From Sphingomonas sp. QA11 (GTDB lineage Bacteria > Pseudomonadota > Alphaproteobacteria > Sphingomonadales > Sphingomonadaceae), in assembly GCF_028473665.1 (NCBI RefSeq), contig NZ_CP098774.1, forward strand, positions 5,451,501 through 5,515,500: DNA of 64,000 bases. Direction: 5' to 3'. Of this stretch, positions 15,585-23,808 are shown in pieces. Within the stretch, counting starts at the first letter, position 1, and each line of letters opens with the position of its first letter. The translations under genes were made by a program, and so were the position numbers. The notes beneath the pieces are model-generated. The model had not been told where the DNA came from and searched no databases. It saw only the letters and a list, made by a program, of their open reading frames with translations.

Positions 15585-15896
15585 TCATGCGAATTTGGGT
15601 GACGGGCCGGGATCAGTGCTGGTGATCGTGACGTCCTGCTCGCCGAGCGATACGGCGACCACTGAAGATGCCTCCTCCAGGCTGGCGCCGGCAAGGTCGA
15701 TATGGACGGGTGCCATGCCAAGCTCGGTGCGGTTCTCCTTCAGCGCGGCGAAACATTCGGGCAGGGTCGGGTAGAAATCGCCATGCGCCACCGGCGCGCC
15801 GGCACGGCCGATGCGCTGCCATGTCCAGGTGCCCGATGCAGGCGCGCCGGAAACCGCGCGCGCGCGGAATACCTCGTAGAAATGCCTACACGCCAT
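15585..15896 (-). CDS. 103-aa hypothetical protein
   Basis: The protein begins MACRHFYEVFRARAV and has one W-rich stretch (GTWTWQRIGRAG) and an alpha/beta C-terminal part (HIDLAGASLEEASSVVAVSL, then GEQDVTITSTDPGP). ATG 15896 is the likeliest start, although no good ribosome site is seen and the frame is open upstream. There are no membrane segments. No family is recognised. The 324 bases upstream (15897-16220) hold nothing else identifiable and should include the promoter of the channel gene. Confidence 0.5.
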   Translation of the reverse strand: MACRHFYEVFRARAVSGAPASGTWTWQRIGRAGAPVAHGDFYPTLPECFAALKENRTELGMAPVHIDLAGASLEEASSVVAVSLGEQDVTITSTDPGPSPKFA

Positions 15897-16220
15897 AACG
15901 ACTGTAACCGGGATCGATCCGGATGGTTCCTGTGCGCGCCGACATCGCTTCTCTCTCGGATCGGCCTGTGGCGGCCGGGATGACCAAGGTTCAACCGCCG
16001 AAAGCGCCATCCGCGCCATCCGCCGTCTCCGGCCGTTCGGCGGGAAGGGGCGTCGCACCCGCGCGCGGTGGTTTCAAATGAATTGCGTGTCATGACAGTT
16101 CGATCCGCCGCGGGATCGACGACGCCGACGCGGCCATATCTGTGGTTCCGCCTGGCGGGCAAAGTCGCCGCGGCGGCGTTGGTCCTCGCGCCGACGACGC
16201 GGTCGCGCTACACGGCCGGA

Positions 16221-17264
16221 ATGTCGCGCGGTCCAGCCCCAAGGGATAGTTTTCTAGGCCTGCGCCGCAAGAGTGGGACGCCCGTCTGGCTGTCGCTGGT
16301 CTGGCGGGTGCTGCTCGCGCTTGGGCTGATCGGCATCGCGCTGGCGGTCCACTGGCTCGACCGCGACGGGCTGCGCGACAATATCGATGGCTCGATCACC
16401 TTTGTCGACGTGCTCTATTTCACGATGATCACCATCACCACGGTCGGTTACGGCGATATCGTGCCGGTCACGCCGCAGGCGCGGATGTTCGACACCTTCG
16501 TCGTCACGCCGATAAGGCTGTTCGTGTGGCTGATCTTTCTTGGCACTGCCTATGATTTCCTTCTCAAGCGCGTCTGGGAGAAATGGCGTATGAGCGTTAT
16601 CCAGCGGCATCTGAGTGGCCACATCGTTGTCGCCGGCTACGGCACCAGCGGTACCGAGGCGGTGTCCGAGCTGATCCGACGCGGCGCGGATGCCCAGACC
16701 ATCGTCGTGATCGACGAACGCGCCGCCGCGCTGCGCCATGCCGAGGAACGCGGCGCGGCCGTGATCGAGGGCGACGCGACCCGCAACGCGACGCTTGAGG
16801 CGGTGAAGATCGACCGGGCAAAGGCGATCATCATCTCGGCCGGGCGCGACGATACCTCGATCCTGATCGTGCTGACCGCGCGCCGCCTCGCGCCCCATGT
16901 CCCGATCAGCGTCATCATCCGGTCGGAGGACAATGAGGCGCTGGCGCGCCAAGCCGGCGCGACGACCGTGATCAACCCCGCCAGCTTCGCCGGGCTGCTG
17001 CTCGCCGGCTCTACCCATGGTCCGCACATCGCCGACTACATGGCCGATCTCGCCGCCGCCGATGGCCGGGTCGCGCTGCACGAACGGCCGGTGACGGCGG
17101 ACGAGGTGGGCAGGCCGCTGGCTCAGATCGGAACGGGGCTTGGCGTGCGCATCTATCGCGGCGATCGCGCCTTCGGCTTCTGGGAGATCGAGGCCGGGCA
17201 TCTCCAGCCGGGGGATTCGATCCTCGAAGTGGTGCCGCGCTCGCCCGAGGAATCGCCGGGCTGA
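16221..17264 (+). CDS. TrkA-N/ion-channel potassium channel
   Basis: A 347-aa protein. Residues 20-115 form two membrane helices flanking a pore loop with the potassium selectivity filter TTVGYGD (about residue 74). An RCK domain follows (SGHIVVAGYGTSGTEAVSEL, a GxGxxG-like nucleotide site, then VVIDER and VIEGDATRNATL). A short C-terminal RCK_C-like domain ends with LQPGDSILEVV. RCK ligands gate K+ flow through the tetramer. ATG 16221 precedes the first helix at a normal distance; the frame is open to an ATG at 16068, so a longer N-terminus cannot be excluded. It is a single gene. Confidence 0.9.
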   Translation: MSRGPAPRDSFLGLRRKSGTPVWLSLVWRVLLALGLIGIALAVHWLDRDGLRDNIDGSITFVDVLYFTMITITTVGYGDIVPVTPQARMFDTFVVTPIRLFVWLIFLGTAYDFLLKRVWEKWRMSVIQRHLSGHIVVAGYGTSGTEAVSELIRRGADAQTIVVIDERAAALRHAEERGAAVIEGDATRNATLEAVKIDRAKAIIISAGRDDTSILIVLTARRLAPHVPISVIIRSEDNEALARQAGATTVINPASFAGLLLAGSTHGPHIADYMADLAAADGRVALHERPVTADEVGRPLAQIGTGLGVRIYRGDRAFGFWEIEAGHLQPGDSILEVVPRSPEESPG

Positions 17265-17336
17265 GGCCCTGCACGGAACTCCGGCGACTCTCGCGCATTG
17301 ATTGATCGGAGAGCGTGGGTGCCAGAGTGTGCCAGG

Positions 17337-17471
17337 ATGCGTAGAGTAAAGCGGACGCCGCCACGCGGGTTGTTTCACGATGATAGCCGTTTTCCGGGCG
17401 GCGTCGCCTTTTTGATCCTGATCGTCCTATCGGTCGCTCTTTGGGCATGGCTGATCTTATCTCTCGCCTGA
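17337..17471 (+). CDS. 44-aa putative single-pass membrane protein
   Basis: A short frame starting ATG 17337: a basic N-terminus (MRRVKRTPPRGLF), then one hydrophobic helix (VAFLILIVLSVALWAWLILS) reaching the C-terminus. The charge pattern fits a tail-anchored or Nin-Cout small protein. No convincing ribosome site is visible, so this is tentative. It lies 72 nt after the potassium channel gene and could be its small partner. Confidence 0.35.
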   Translation: MRRVKRTPPRGLFHDDSRFPGGVAFLILIVLSVALWAWLILSLA

Positions 17472-17581
17472 CATCGTGAAGATCGATTCCGGCGATACGG
17501 ATCGCGCCGGCAGCTTGAGCCAGATCATTGCGCGCCCGTTTCCATCGGCCGATGCTGCTCCCGACAAGGAGTGATGCGCGC

Positions 17582-17917
17582 ATGGCTATGTCGGTTGATA
17601 TCTCATGGAACGAGGATGCGGTCGCGGCGATGCGCCCGCGCGACTGCGACAGGGCGAGCGGTGACCTGGAGGTTGTGGCGCAGGGGCCGCTGACACGGGT
17701 GATCGACGCTATCGCGGCAGGCTTCGCCAGCGATATCGGGCGGATGCGGATATCCTTCCCGGATCGGCGCCAGCCGCCCTATCGCTATGAAGGCGTCGAG
17801 ATCGCGGCGCTGCTGGCGGAGCGCGCGCGCGTCGCGGCGGTCGCCCGGCTCAATGCCTCTGCTGCGCCTGCTGCGACATCCGGTCGACCCAGGCGATCCC
17901 GATCGCGGACAGGATGA
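17582..17917 (+). CDS. 111-aa hypothetical protein
   Basis: A protein from ATG 17582 with AAGGAG ten bases upstream. It has an N-terminal acidic part (SVDISWNEDAVAAMRPRDCD), a central helix with FASDIGRMRISFPDRR, and a helical Ala-rich region (VEIAALLAERARVAAVARL). The last 20 residues are Arg/Ser-rich and overlap the end of yqhA by about 68 nt on the opposite strand, so that tail may be poorly conserved. No family is recognised. Confidence 0.5.
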   Translation: MAMSVDISWNEDAVAAMRPRDCDRASGDLEVVAQGPLTRVIDAIAAGFASDIGRMRISFPDRRQPPYRYEGVEIAALLAERARVAAVARLNASAAPAATSGRPRRSRSRTG

Positions 17918-18407
17918 AGGCCATGTGGATGATGGTCTGCCACATCACCCCGGTCTCGGTGACCCGGCCGGTGGGCAGGCCCAGTGAACCCGCTTCGATG
18001 AAGGTTCGCAGCAGGTGGATCGACGAGATGCCGATGATCGCCATCGCCAGCTTCACCTTCAGGATGCCGGCATTCACATGGCTGAGCCATTCGGGTTCGT
18101 CGCGATGGCCCTTCAGCCCGAGCCGCGACACGAAGGTCTCGTAGCCGCCGACGATCACCATCACGAGCAGGTTGGAAATCATCACCACGTCGATCAGGCC
18201 GAGGACGACCAGCATGATCTGCTGCTCGGTGAATTCCCACGCGTGCATCACGAGGTGCTGCAGTTCCTTGAGGAACAGGAACACATAGACGCACTGGGCG
18301 AAGATCAGCCCGACATAGAGTGGCAATTGAAGCCAGCGCGAGCTGAAGATCAGCATCGGCAACGGCTTGAGCTGGATGGAGCGTCGGTCGGTCGGATCGG
18401 GTGTCAT
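17850..18407 (-). CDS. YqhA/UPF0114 family (TIGR00645) membrane protein
   Basis: A 185-aa protein with four membrane helices, matching the YqhA family: SSRWLQLPLYVGLIFAQCVY, ELQHLVMHAWEF, VLGLIDVVMISNLLVMVIVG (with the family's invariant LxDxxMxxNLL motif), SHVNAGILKVKLAMAIIGIS and MWQTIIHMAFILSAI. Its role is unknown; some homologues are linked to small-molecule or ion balance. ATG 18407 is preferred; an in-frame ATG at 18434 would add nine residues. It is divergent from rarD. Confidence 0.9.
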   Translation of the reverse strand: MTPDPTDRRSIQLKPLPMLIFSSRWLQLPLYVGLIFAQCVYVFLFLKELQHLVMHAWEFTEQQIMLVVLGLIDVVMISNLLVMVIVGGYETFVSRLGLKGHRDEPEWLSHVNAGILKVKLAMAIIGISSIHLLRTFIEAGSLGLPTGRVTETGVMWQTIIHMAFILSAIGIAWVDRMSQQAQQRH

Positions 18408-18591
18408 GGGCGGAGCATATGGTTGCCCGGCCATGGCGGCAACCTGAACGGGGGTGTTAACGGCGCTATCCGGACCCCAGGGAAAATTGCGAGCAGGCGG
18501 CTTGCCATGGCGCCGCGAGCGGACCATTTCGCTGCCTCGATCCTCCATCATCCGTCTGCGGCGTCATGCCCGGGCACAACCGGGCAGAACC

Positions 18592-19527
18592 GTGACCGAC
18601 CGCGCACCGTCCCGACCCGCACTTTCCCCGGAAGGCACCGGCGTGATGCTGGGGGCTGCCGCCTATGTGTTCTGGGGCGTCCTCCCCTTGTATCTCAGGC
18701 TGCTGCGGCATGTTCCGGCGGGCCAGATCCTGGCGCACCGTGTCCTGTGGTCGGTGGTGATGCTGGTGGTGGTGACGCTGCTGTTCCGCCGGGTGCGGAC
18801 GATCGTCGCGTCGGTGACCTGGCGGACCCTGTTGCTGCTTTCGGCGAGCGCCTCGCTGATCGCGCTCAACTGGCTGGTCTATATCTGGGCGGTGCAGAAT
18901 GCCCATGTGCTCGACGCGAGCCTCGGTTATTTCATCAATCCGCTGGTCAATGTCGCGCTTGGCGTGATCGTGCTCAGTGAGCGTGTGCGACGGACCCAGT
19001 GGGTCGCGATCGCGCTGGCGGCGCTGGGCGTCGCGGTGATGGCGCTCTCCAACGGCGGCAGCATCTGGATCTCGCTGGCGCTCGCGCTCACCTTCGGTTT
19101 CTATGGGCTGATCCGCAAGGTCGTGGCGATCGACGCGCTGGGCGGCCTGCTGATCGAGACGATCCTGCTGGCGCCCTTCGCCTTCGGGCTGCTGCTCGTC
19201 GCGCATGGCGGGGGCGAGGGGGTTTTCGGCCGGGAGGTGGCGACCGACCTGTTGCTGATACTGGCCGGGGCGGTCACCGCAGCGCCGCTGCTGTTGTTCG
19301 CCGGCGCGGCGCGGCGCATGCCTTATGCGGCGCTCGGCCTGCTCCAATATATCGCACCGACCCTGCAGTTCCTGATCGCGATCTTCGTTTTCGGCGAGCA
19401 TCTGCGTCCGCACGATCTCGCCGCCTTCGGGCTGATCTGGATCGGGCTGGCGGTCTACGCCGCCGACGGTATCAGGACGGGCCGCGCGGCGCGGGCAAGT
19501 GCCGCGCCGGAGCCGGCGGCGCGCTAG
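18592..19527 (+). CDS. rarD: RarD-type EamA (DMT) transporter
   Basis: A 311-aa, ten-helix drug/metabolite-superfamily transporter of the RarD type. Landmarks are GAAAYVFWGVLPLYLRLL, ILAHRVLWSVVMLVVV, LNWLVYIWAVQNAHVLDASL, GYFINPLVNVALGV, and AALGLLQYIAPTLQFLIAIF. The last of these is the RarD signature. The substrate is not established for the family. GTG 18592 gives a short soluble N-terminus; ATG 18646 at the first helix is the alternative. It is followed by a strong bidirectional terminator. Confidence 0.9.
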   Translation: MTDRAPSRPALSPEGTGVMLGAAAYVFWGVLPLYLRLLRHVPAGQILAHRVLWSVVMLVVVTLLFRRVRTIVASVTWRTLLLLSASASLIALNWLVYIWAVQNAHVLDASLGYFINPLVNVALGVIVLSERVRRTQWVAIALAALGVAVMALSNGGSIWISLALALTFGFYGLIRKVVAIDALGGLLIETILLAPFAFGLLLVAHGGGEGVFGREVATDLLLILAGAVTAAPLLLFAGAARRMPYAALGLLQYIAPTLQFLIAIFVFGEHLRPHDLAAFGLIWIGLAVYAADGIRTGRAARASAAPEPAAR

Positions 19528-19538
19528 ACGCTGGACCG

Positions 19539-19599
19539 GGGTGCACGGCGGCGGCGTGAGCCCAAGCTGTCGAAGAATTGGGACCGCCGCCGTGCACCC
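19539..19599. terminator. Bidirectional terminator between rarD and the serine hydrolase
   Basis: A perfect 16-bp inverted repeat, GGGTGCACGGCGGCGG (19539-19554) and CCGCCGCCGTGCACCC (19584-19599), with a 29-nt loop, lies between two convergent genes. There is no long T run, so it may act as a strong stem, possibly with Rho, or as an mRNA stabiliser. Confidence 0.55.
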
Positions 19600-19710
19600 G
19601 CGCGTTAGCATCGCGATCGAGGCAGTTCCTTTACATCCGCGGGAGAAATCGCGCCGCCCGCCCGGTTTATTGTGCTGCGGTGCAGCAAATCATGACGCAG
19701 GCGTATCGAA

Positions 19711-20892
19711 TCAGGATTTGCCGGCGTGATCCCCATATTCCCAGTCATAGGGAACGCCCGTATCGCCAAGGATGAACCCGACCAGGTCGGTATAGCTCGC
19801 CTCGGCCCGCACGTCGTTGGACAGGATCAGGACGCAGCGCTGGCCCCGTTCGATACAGACCATCGTATTGGCGGTCTGCTCGTCATGGCCGCCCTTGAAG
19901 AAACCATGGCCCTGCGGCCCGTCGAACACGATCACGCCGAGGCCCGCCGCCAGACCTTTGCGGCGTTGCCCGACAGGCAGGTCGGGCGCGAGGTTGGGGA
20001 ACTGGTGCGCGGTGGCGATCGGCAGGCTCGGCCTGACCATCTCGGCGCGCGACGCCGGGGACAGGCCGTCGCCGCGCGCCAGCGCAGCGACGAATAACGA
20101 CAGGTCGGCGATGGTGGTGTCCATCGATCCGGCGACGCGCACTTTCGATCGCTGGTCATGCGTGACCGGTTCGCCCTTGTCGTTCCAGCCATCGGCCAGG
20201 TTGGGGCTGAAATCGGGGCGCCATTTCAGGCTGGTGCGGACCATGCCGAGGCGCGCGAAGATCGTCCCGGTCAGGTCGCCGACATCGACACCGAGCCCTT
20301 GCGCCTTGCGGCCATTCTCGATGGCGAACTGCAACAGGCTGAAACCCTCGCCCGAATAGCTGAAGCGCGTGCCCGGATCGAAATGGATGTGCAACTTCTC
20401 GTCGGGTTCGAGGAACCAGAAATTGCGGAAGCCGGTCGAATGGGTCAGCGCCATACGCGGCGTGATCCGCCACCAGCGGTCGTCGCCGATAAGGTCCTTG
20501 TACGGGCCGTATTTGCCCGGGGCGATCGCGTTGCTGTCATACGCAGTCAGCGGCTGGTCGAGATCGGCCGTGATGGGCGTGTCGAGCGCGATGGCGCCCC
20601 GATCGACCAGGGTCAGCGTCGTATAGGCCATCACCGTCTTGGTCAGCGAGGCGCCGTACATCACCGTGTCGGTCAGCAGCGGATCGCCCTTGGCGTTGCG
20701 GGCGCCATAAGCCTGGACATAGGCCACCTTGCCCTTGTCGATCACCGCGATAGCCATGCCCTTCGCGCCGGTCTTCGCCATGGCGGCGTTGACCTGCGCG
20801 TCGATCGCCGCGGGTGGCGGGAGTTTCTGGGCGGGCCTGGCACTGGCGGAGGTCGCGACAAGCAGCATGAGGCAAAAGGCAAAAGGGCGCAT
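19711..20892 (-). CDS. Exported serine hydrolase (beta-lactamase / class C family)
   Basis: A 393-aa protein with a signal peptide (FAFCLMLLVATSASA) and a PBP/beta-lactamase fold. GASLTKTVMAYTTL contains the catalytic SxxK motif (about residue 82). YSGEG (about residue 184) takes the place of the YxN motif, as in esterase-like members. A third motif may be HGFFKGGHDEQTAN near residue 340. These enzymes hydrolyse esters, amides or D-amino-acid peptides, and the substrate cannot be deduced. It is expected in the periplasm. It is divergent from the esterase gene at 21035. Confidence 0.88.
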   Translation of the reverse strand: MRPFAFCLMLLVATSASARPAQKLPPPAAIDAQVNAAMAKTGAKGMAIAVIDKGKVAYVQAYGARNAKGDPLLTDTVMYGASLTKTVMAYTTLTLVDRGAIALDTPITADLDQPLTAYDSNAIAPGKYGPYKDLIGDDRWWRITPRMALTHSTGFRNFWFLEPDEKLHIHFDPGTRFSYSGEGFSLLQFAIENGRKAQGLGVDVGDLTGTIFARLGMVRTSLKWRPDFSPNLADGWNDKGEPVTHDQRSKVRVAGSMDTTIADLSLFVAALARGDGLSPASRAEMVRPSLPIATAHQFPNLAPDLPVGQRRKGLAAGLGVIVFDGPQGHGFFKGGHDEQTANTMVCIERGQRCVLILSNDVRAEASYTDLVGFILGDTGVPYDWEYGDHAGKS

Positions 20893-21034
20893 GCCGTGAG
20901 CCTAGCCGCCGCCCGGCGGTTTCACCATCGGACATGGCACCATCATCATGTTTATTGTGCAATGCAGCAACAATCGGGGCTATGATCCGTTGATGATCAT
21001 GCGGACGAGTCGTTCGCCCCAGGGGAACCGATCC

Positions 21035-22147
21035 ATGCGTACGCTTTCCGACACGATCACCCGGCTCGCCGCCGCCCAGTCGGGCATGGGCCTGCCAGGC
21101 GCCGCGGGCAAGGACCGGTTGACAGACATGGCGATCACCGGCGCCAATCCGGGCCAGCTCGTGGCACGCGCTTATGTGCCGGAAAGCCTGGAGCCCGGCG
21201 CACCGCTCGTCGTGGTGCTGCACGGCTGCACTCAGAACGCGGCGGGCTATGATCAGGGATCGGGCTGGTCGACGCTTGCCGACCGCCATGGCTTCGCCCT
21301 GCTCTATCCCGAACAGCAACGTGGCAACAACGCCAACCTCTGCTTCAACTGGTTCGTGCCCGAGGATATCGGTCGTAACGGGGGTGAGGCGCTGTCGATC
21401 CGTTCGATGATCGTGCAGATGATCGCCGAACAGGATCTCGATCCGTCGCGTGTCTTCGTGACCGGGCTGTCGGCGGGTGGCGCGATGACGGCGGTGATGC
21501 TGGCGACCTGGCCTGAACTCTTTGCCGGCGGCGCGATCGTCGCCGGCCTGCCCTATGGTTCGGCCACGACCATGCCCCAGGCGTTCGACCGGATGCGCGG
21601 CCATGGCGCTCCGGCGGGGCCGGACCTGGCGACGCGCGTCAGCCAGGCATCGGGCCATGAGGGGCCGTGGCCGTTGCTGTCGGTGTGGCATGGGAGCGCC
21701 GATATGACGGTCGCTGTCTCCAACATGGACGACATCGTCGATCAATGGCGCCTTCTCCAGGGAATCGACGCCGAGCCTGCCCGCAGCGAAACCATTGGTA
21801 ATCATGGCAGGCGCATCTGGACCGACGCCAAGGGGAAGGTCCGGATCGAGGCGCACACCATCGCCGGCATGGGCCATGGCACGCCGATCGCGCCGGACGA
21901 GGGCTGCGGCGCTGCCATGCCGCACATGCTCGATGTCGGGATCTGCTCGACCAGCCACATCGCCGCCTTCTGGGGTATCGCCGATCCGGCCGCTGCGAAG
22001 GCGCGAATGGCAAAACCAGCGCCCCGCGCTGCCCGCGCGGCGGATGCCAGGCCTCCGCTCGCGCTGGCCGGGACACCGCAGGTCGAGATATCCGGCGTAA
22101 AGAAGGTGATCGAGGACGCGCTGCGCGCTGCGGGGCTGATGCGCTAG
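21035..22147 (+). CDS. PHB-depolymerase-family (LpqC-like) esterase
   Basis: A 370-aa alpha/beta-hydrolase of the PHB depolymerase family. It has VVLHGCTQNAAGYDQGSGW (oxyanion region), LYPEQQRGNNANLCFNWF, the nucleophile elbow GLSAGGAMT (Ser, about residue 152), LSVWHGSADMTV (catalytic Asp) and AGMGHGTPIA (catalytic His). These enzymes act on short-chain polyesters or related esters. There is no evident signal peptide, so it may be intracellular. ATG 21035 is chosen because AGGGGA lies 8 nt upstream; an upstream in-frame ATG at 20948 is less likely. Confidence 0.88.
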   Translation: MRTLSDTITRLAAAQSGMGLPGAAGKDRLTDMAITGANPGQLVARAYVPESLEPGAPLVVVLHGCTQNAAGYDQGSGWSTLADRHGFALLYPEQQRGNNANLCFNWFVPEDIGRNGGEALSIRSMIVQMIAEQDLDPSRVFVTGLSAGGAMTAVMLATWPELFAGGAIVAGLPYGSATTMPQAFDRMRGHGAPAGPDLATRVSQASGHEGPWPLLSVWHGSADMTVAVSNMDDIVDQWRLLQGIDAEPARSETIGNHGRRIWTDAKGKVRIEAHTIAGMGHGTPIAPDEGCGAAMPHMLDVGICSTSHIAAFWGIADPAAAKARMAKPAPRAARAADARPPLALAGTPQVEISGVKKVIEDALRAAGLMR

Positions 22148-22163
22148 ACGAAAGGCATGGCCG

Positions 22164-23063
22164 TCAACGATCGGCGCAGAGATGCTCGCTTGCTGCCGTT
22201 CGTATGGCGTCGGTCAGATAATGGAGCGAGGTGGCGTGCAGACGCGCCGCCGTCCAATAGAGCTTTACGTCAAGCTGCAATCCCGGTGGCAGTTCCATCA
22301 GTCGATTTTCGGCGACATGGGGCCGGACCAGTGAAACAGGCTGCATTCCCCACCCGATCCCGGCCAGCGCGAAATCCACAAAGCCATTCGTTGATGGCAC
22401 CCGATGGGCCGCGGCGTTCAGCGACACGCGGTACGTTTCTTCGGCCCAGCGGGTCTGGAGTCTGTCGCGTCGGTCGAAACGCATGCAAGGCGCGCGCGCC
22501 AGGGAACTGGCGTTCACGCCCTCGGGGAAATGCCGGCCCATGAAGGCGGGACTCGCATAGGCGCCATATCGCAGCGCGCCCAGCAGGATCGTTTTGCAAC
22601 CTTGCACCGGCTCGGGATCGCTGGTTACGGCCGCCAGCACCTCTCCTGAGCGGAGCCGGTCGGCGGTGTGCGCCTCGTCCTCGACCGTCAGGTCGAGCAG
22701 CAGGCCAGTTGCCAGCGTGAACGCCGCAGCGGCACACGGGAACCATGTGGCCAGGCTATCCGCGTTGATCGCCACCTTGAGTGGCGGTCGTGGTCCGGCT
22801 TGCCCGGCCATCGGGGCCAACGCCGGCGCGAGATCGGCTTCCAGCAATTGTACCCGATCGAAATGGGCGCAAAGCGCCAGGCCGGGTTCCGTGGCGGTAC
22901 ATGGCTGGCCACGAACGATCAGAATGGCCCCAAGCCGTTCCTCAAGCCCCCGGACGCGTTGCGAAACCGCCGAGGGGGTGATGCCAAGCCGGTTCGCCGC
23001 GCGTTCGAAGCTGCCTTCGAGCACCACTGCCGACACGGCGGCCAGGGCGGGATAATCAAGCAT
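22164..23063 (-). CDS. argP: LysR-type regulator ArgP/LysG
   Basis: A 299-aa LysR regulator. The N-terminal helix-turn-helix is LDYPALAAVSAVVLEGSFER then ANRLGITPSAVSQRVRGLEE. The first ~60 residues match the ArgP/IciA subgroup, which begins with the same LDYPAL phrase. The ligand domain has PPLKVAINADSLATWF, again typical of ArgP. ArgP/LysG senses basic amino acids and activates the divergent exporter gene. The exporter lies at 23137, only 73 nt away, so the regulatory pair is intact. The start ATG 23063 abuts a perfect palindrome. Confidence 0.9.
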   Translation of the reverse strand: MLDYPALAAVSAVVLEGSFERAANRLGITPSAVSQRVRGLEERLGAILIVRGQPCTATEPGLALCAHFDRVQLLEADLAPALAPMAGQAGPRPPLKVAINADSLATWFPCAAAAFTLATGLLLDLTVEDEAHTADRLRSGEVLAAVTSDPEPVQGCKTILLGALRYGAYASPAFMGRHFPEGVNASSLARAPCMRFDRRDRLQTRWAEETYRVSLNAAAHRVPSTNGFVDFALAGIGWGMQPVSLVRPHVAENRLMELPPGLQLDVKLYWTAARLHATSLHYLTDAIRTAASEHLCADR

Positions 23064-23064
23064 C

Positions 23065-23083
23065 GATGAAGCAATGCTTCATC
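23065..23083. promoter_or_regulatory. Palindromic operator candidate in the argP-argO region
   Basis: GATGAAGC / AAT / GCTTCATC is a perfect 8-3-8 inverted repeat that begins one base upstream of the argP start codon, within the divergent intergenic region. A site here would let ArgP repress its own gene by overlapping its translation or transcription start. The activator site for argO would be expected nearer 23100. Confidence 0.5.
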
Positions 23084-23136
23084 GGGGTTAGAAGAACAAG
23101 CTGTCCTAATGTCGATGCCGCGGCCACATCGCTGTC

Positions 23137-23766
23137 ATGATCAACAGCTTCAATGCCTTTTTCAGTGGTTTTGCCCTGTCGGTGGCCCTCATCATGGCGA
23201 TCGGCGCCCAGAATCTCTTTGTGCTGCGGCAGGGCCTGAGGCGTGAGCATGTCGGCCCGATCGTCCTGTTCTGCGCCTGCGCGGATGCGATGCTGATCGC
23301 CGCCGGGGTCGGCGGCGTGGGGGCGTTTCTCGCCGCTCTGCCGCAACTGGCGAAGCTGCTGGCGATCGGCGGTGCGGGCTTCCTTGGCTGGTATGGCGTG
23401 AAGGCGCTGCGCCGCATGGCAGCGCCTGATGCGATGTCGGTCAGTGTTGGCGGAGGGCTCACGCTCGAACGCGCGCTTGCCGCCACGGCCGGGTTCACCT
23501 TCCTCAATCCGCACGTCTATCTCGACACCATATTGCTCATGGGCGCGGCGGGGTCGGCCCAGCCGGCCGGCTTGCGCCCGATCTTCGTGGCCGGTGCCGC
23601 AACCGCCAGCTTCGCGTGGTTCGCAGCGCTTGGTTATGGCGCGCGCATCTTGCAGCCGCTGTTCGCGCGCCCGGCGGCGTGGCGCGTGCTGGATGCCATC
23701 GTGGGCGTTACGATGCTCACGCTCGCGGCGTCACTCGTCCTGCGTGCCGTCTATCCGTCCGGATAA
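23137..23766 (+). CDS. argO: LysE/ArgO-family basic amino-acid exporter
   Basis: A 209-aa LysE-family exporter with six helices: FFSGFALSVALIMAIGAQNL (the family-defining first helix with GAQN), FVLRQGLRREHVGPIVLFCA, AKLLAIGGAGFLGWYGVKAL, then GFTFLNPHVYLDTILLMGAA with the conserved NPHVYLD motif, and three more. These exporters release excess Arg or Lys and analogues such as canavanine. The divergent argP gene supports regulation by basic amino acids. ArgO and LysE are close, so substrate preference is open. Confidence 0.9.
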   Translation: MINSFNAFFSGFALSVALIMAIGAQNLFVLRQGLRREHVGPIVLFCACADAMLIAAGVGGVGAFLAALPQLAKLLAIGGAGFLGWYGVKALRRMAAPDAMSVSVGGGLTLERALAATAGFTFLNPHVYLDTILLMGAAGSAQPAGLRPIFVAGAATASFAWFAALGYGARILQPLFARPAAWRVLDAIVGVTMLTLAASLVLRAVYPSG

Positions 23767-23808
23767 TCGCGGCGGGCGCAATGTCGCCGCATGTGCCGCT
23801 CGATCCCG

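Noticed and set aside
16068..16220. N-terminal extension of the potassium channel
   Set aside because: Open frame but not protein-like, and no ribosome site was seen. The start at 16221 gives a normal channel length. It is kept as an uncertainty in that entry.
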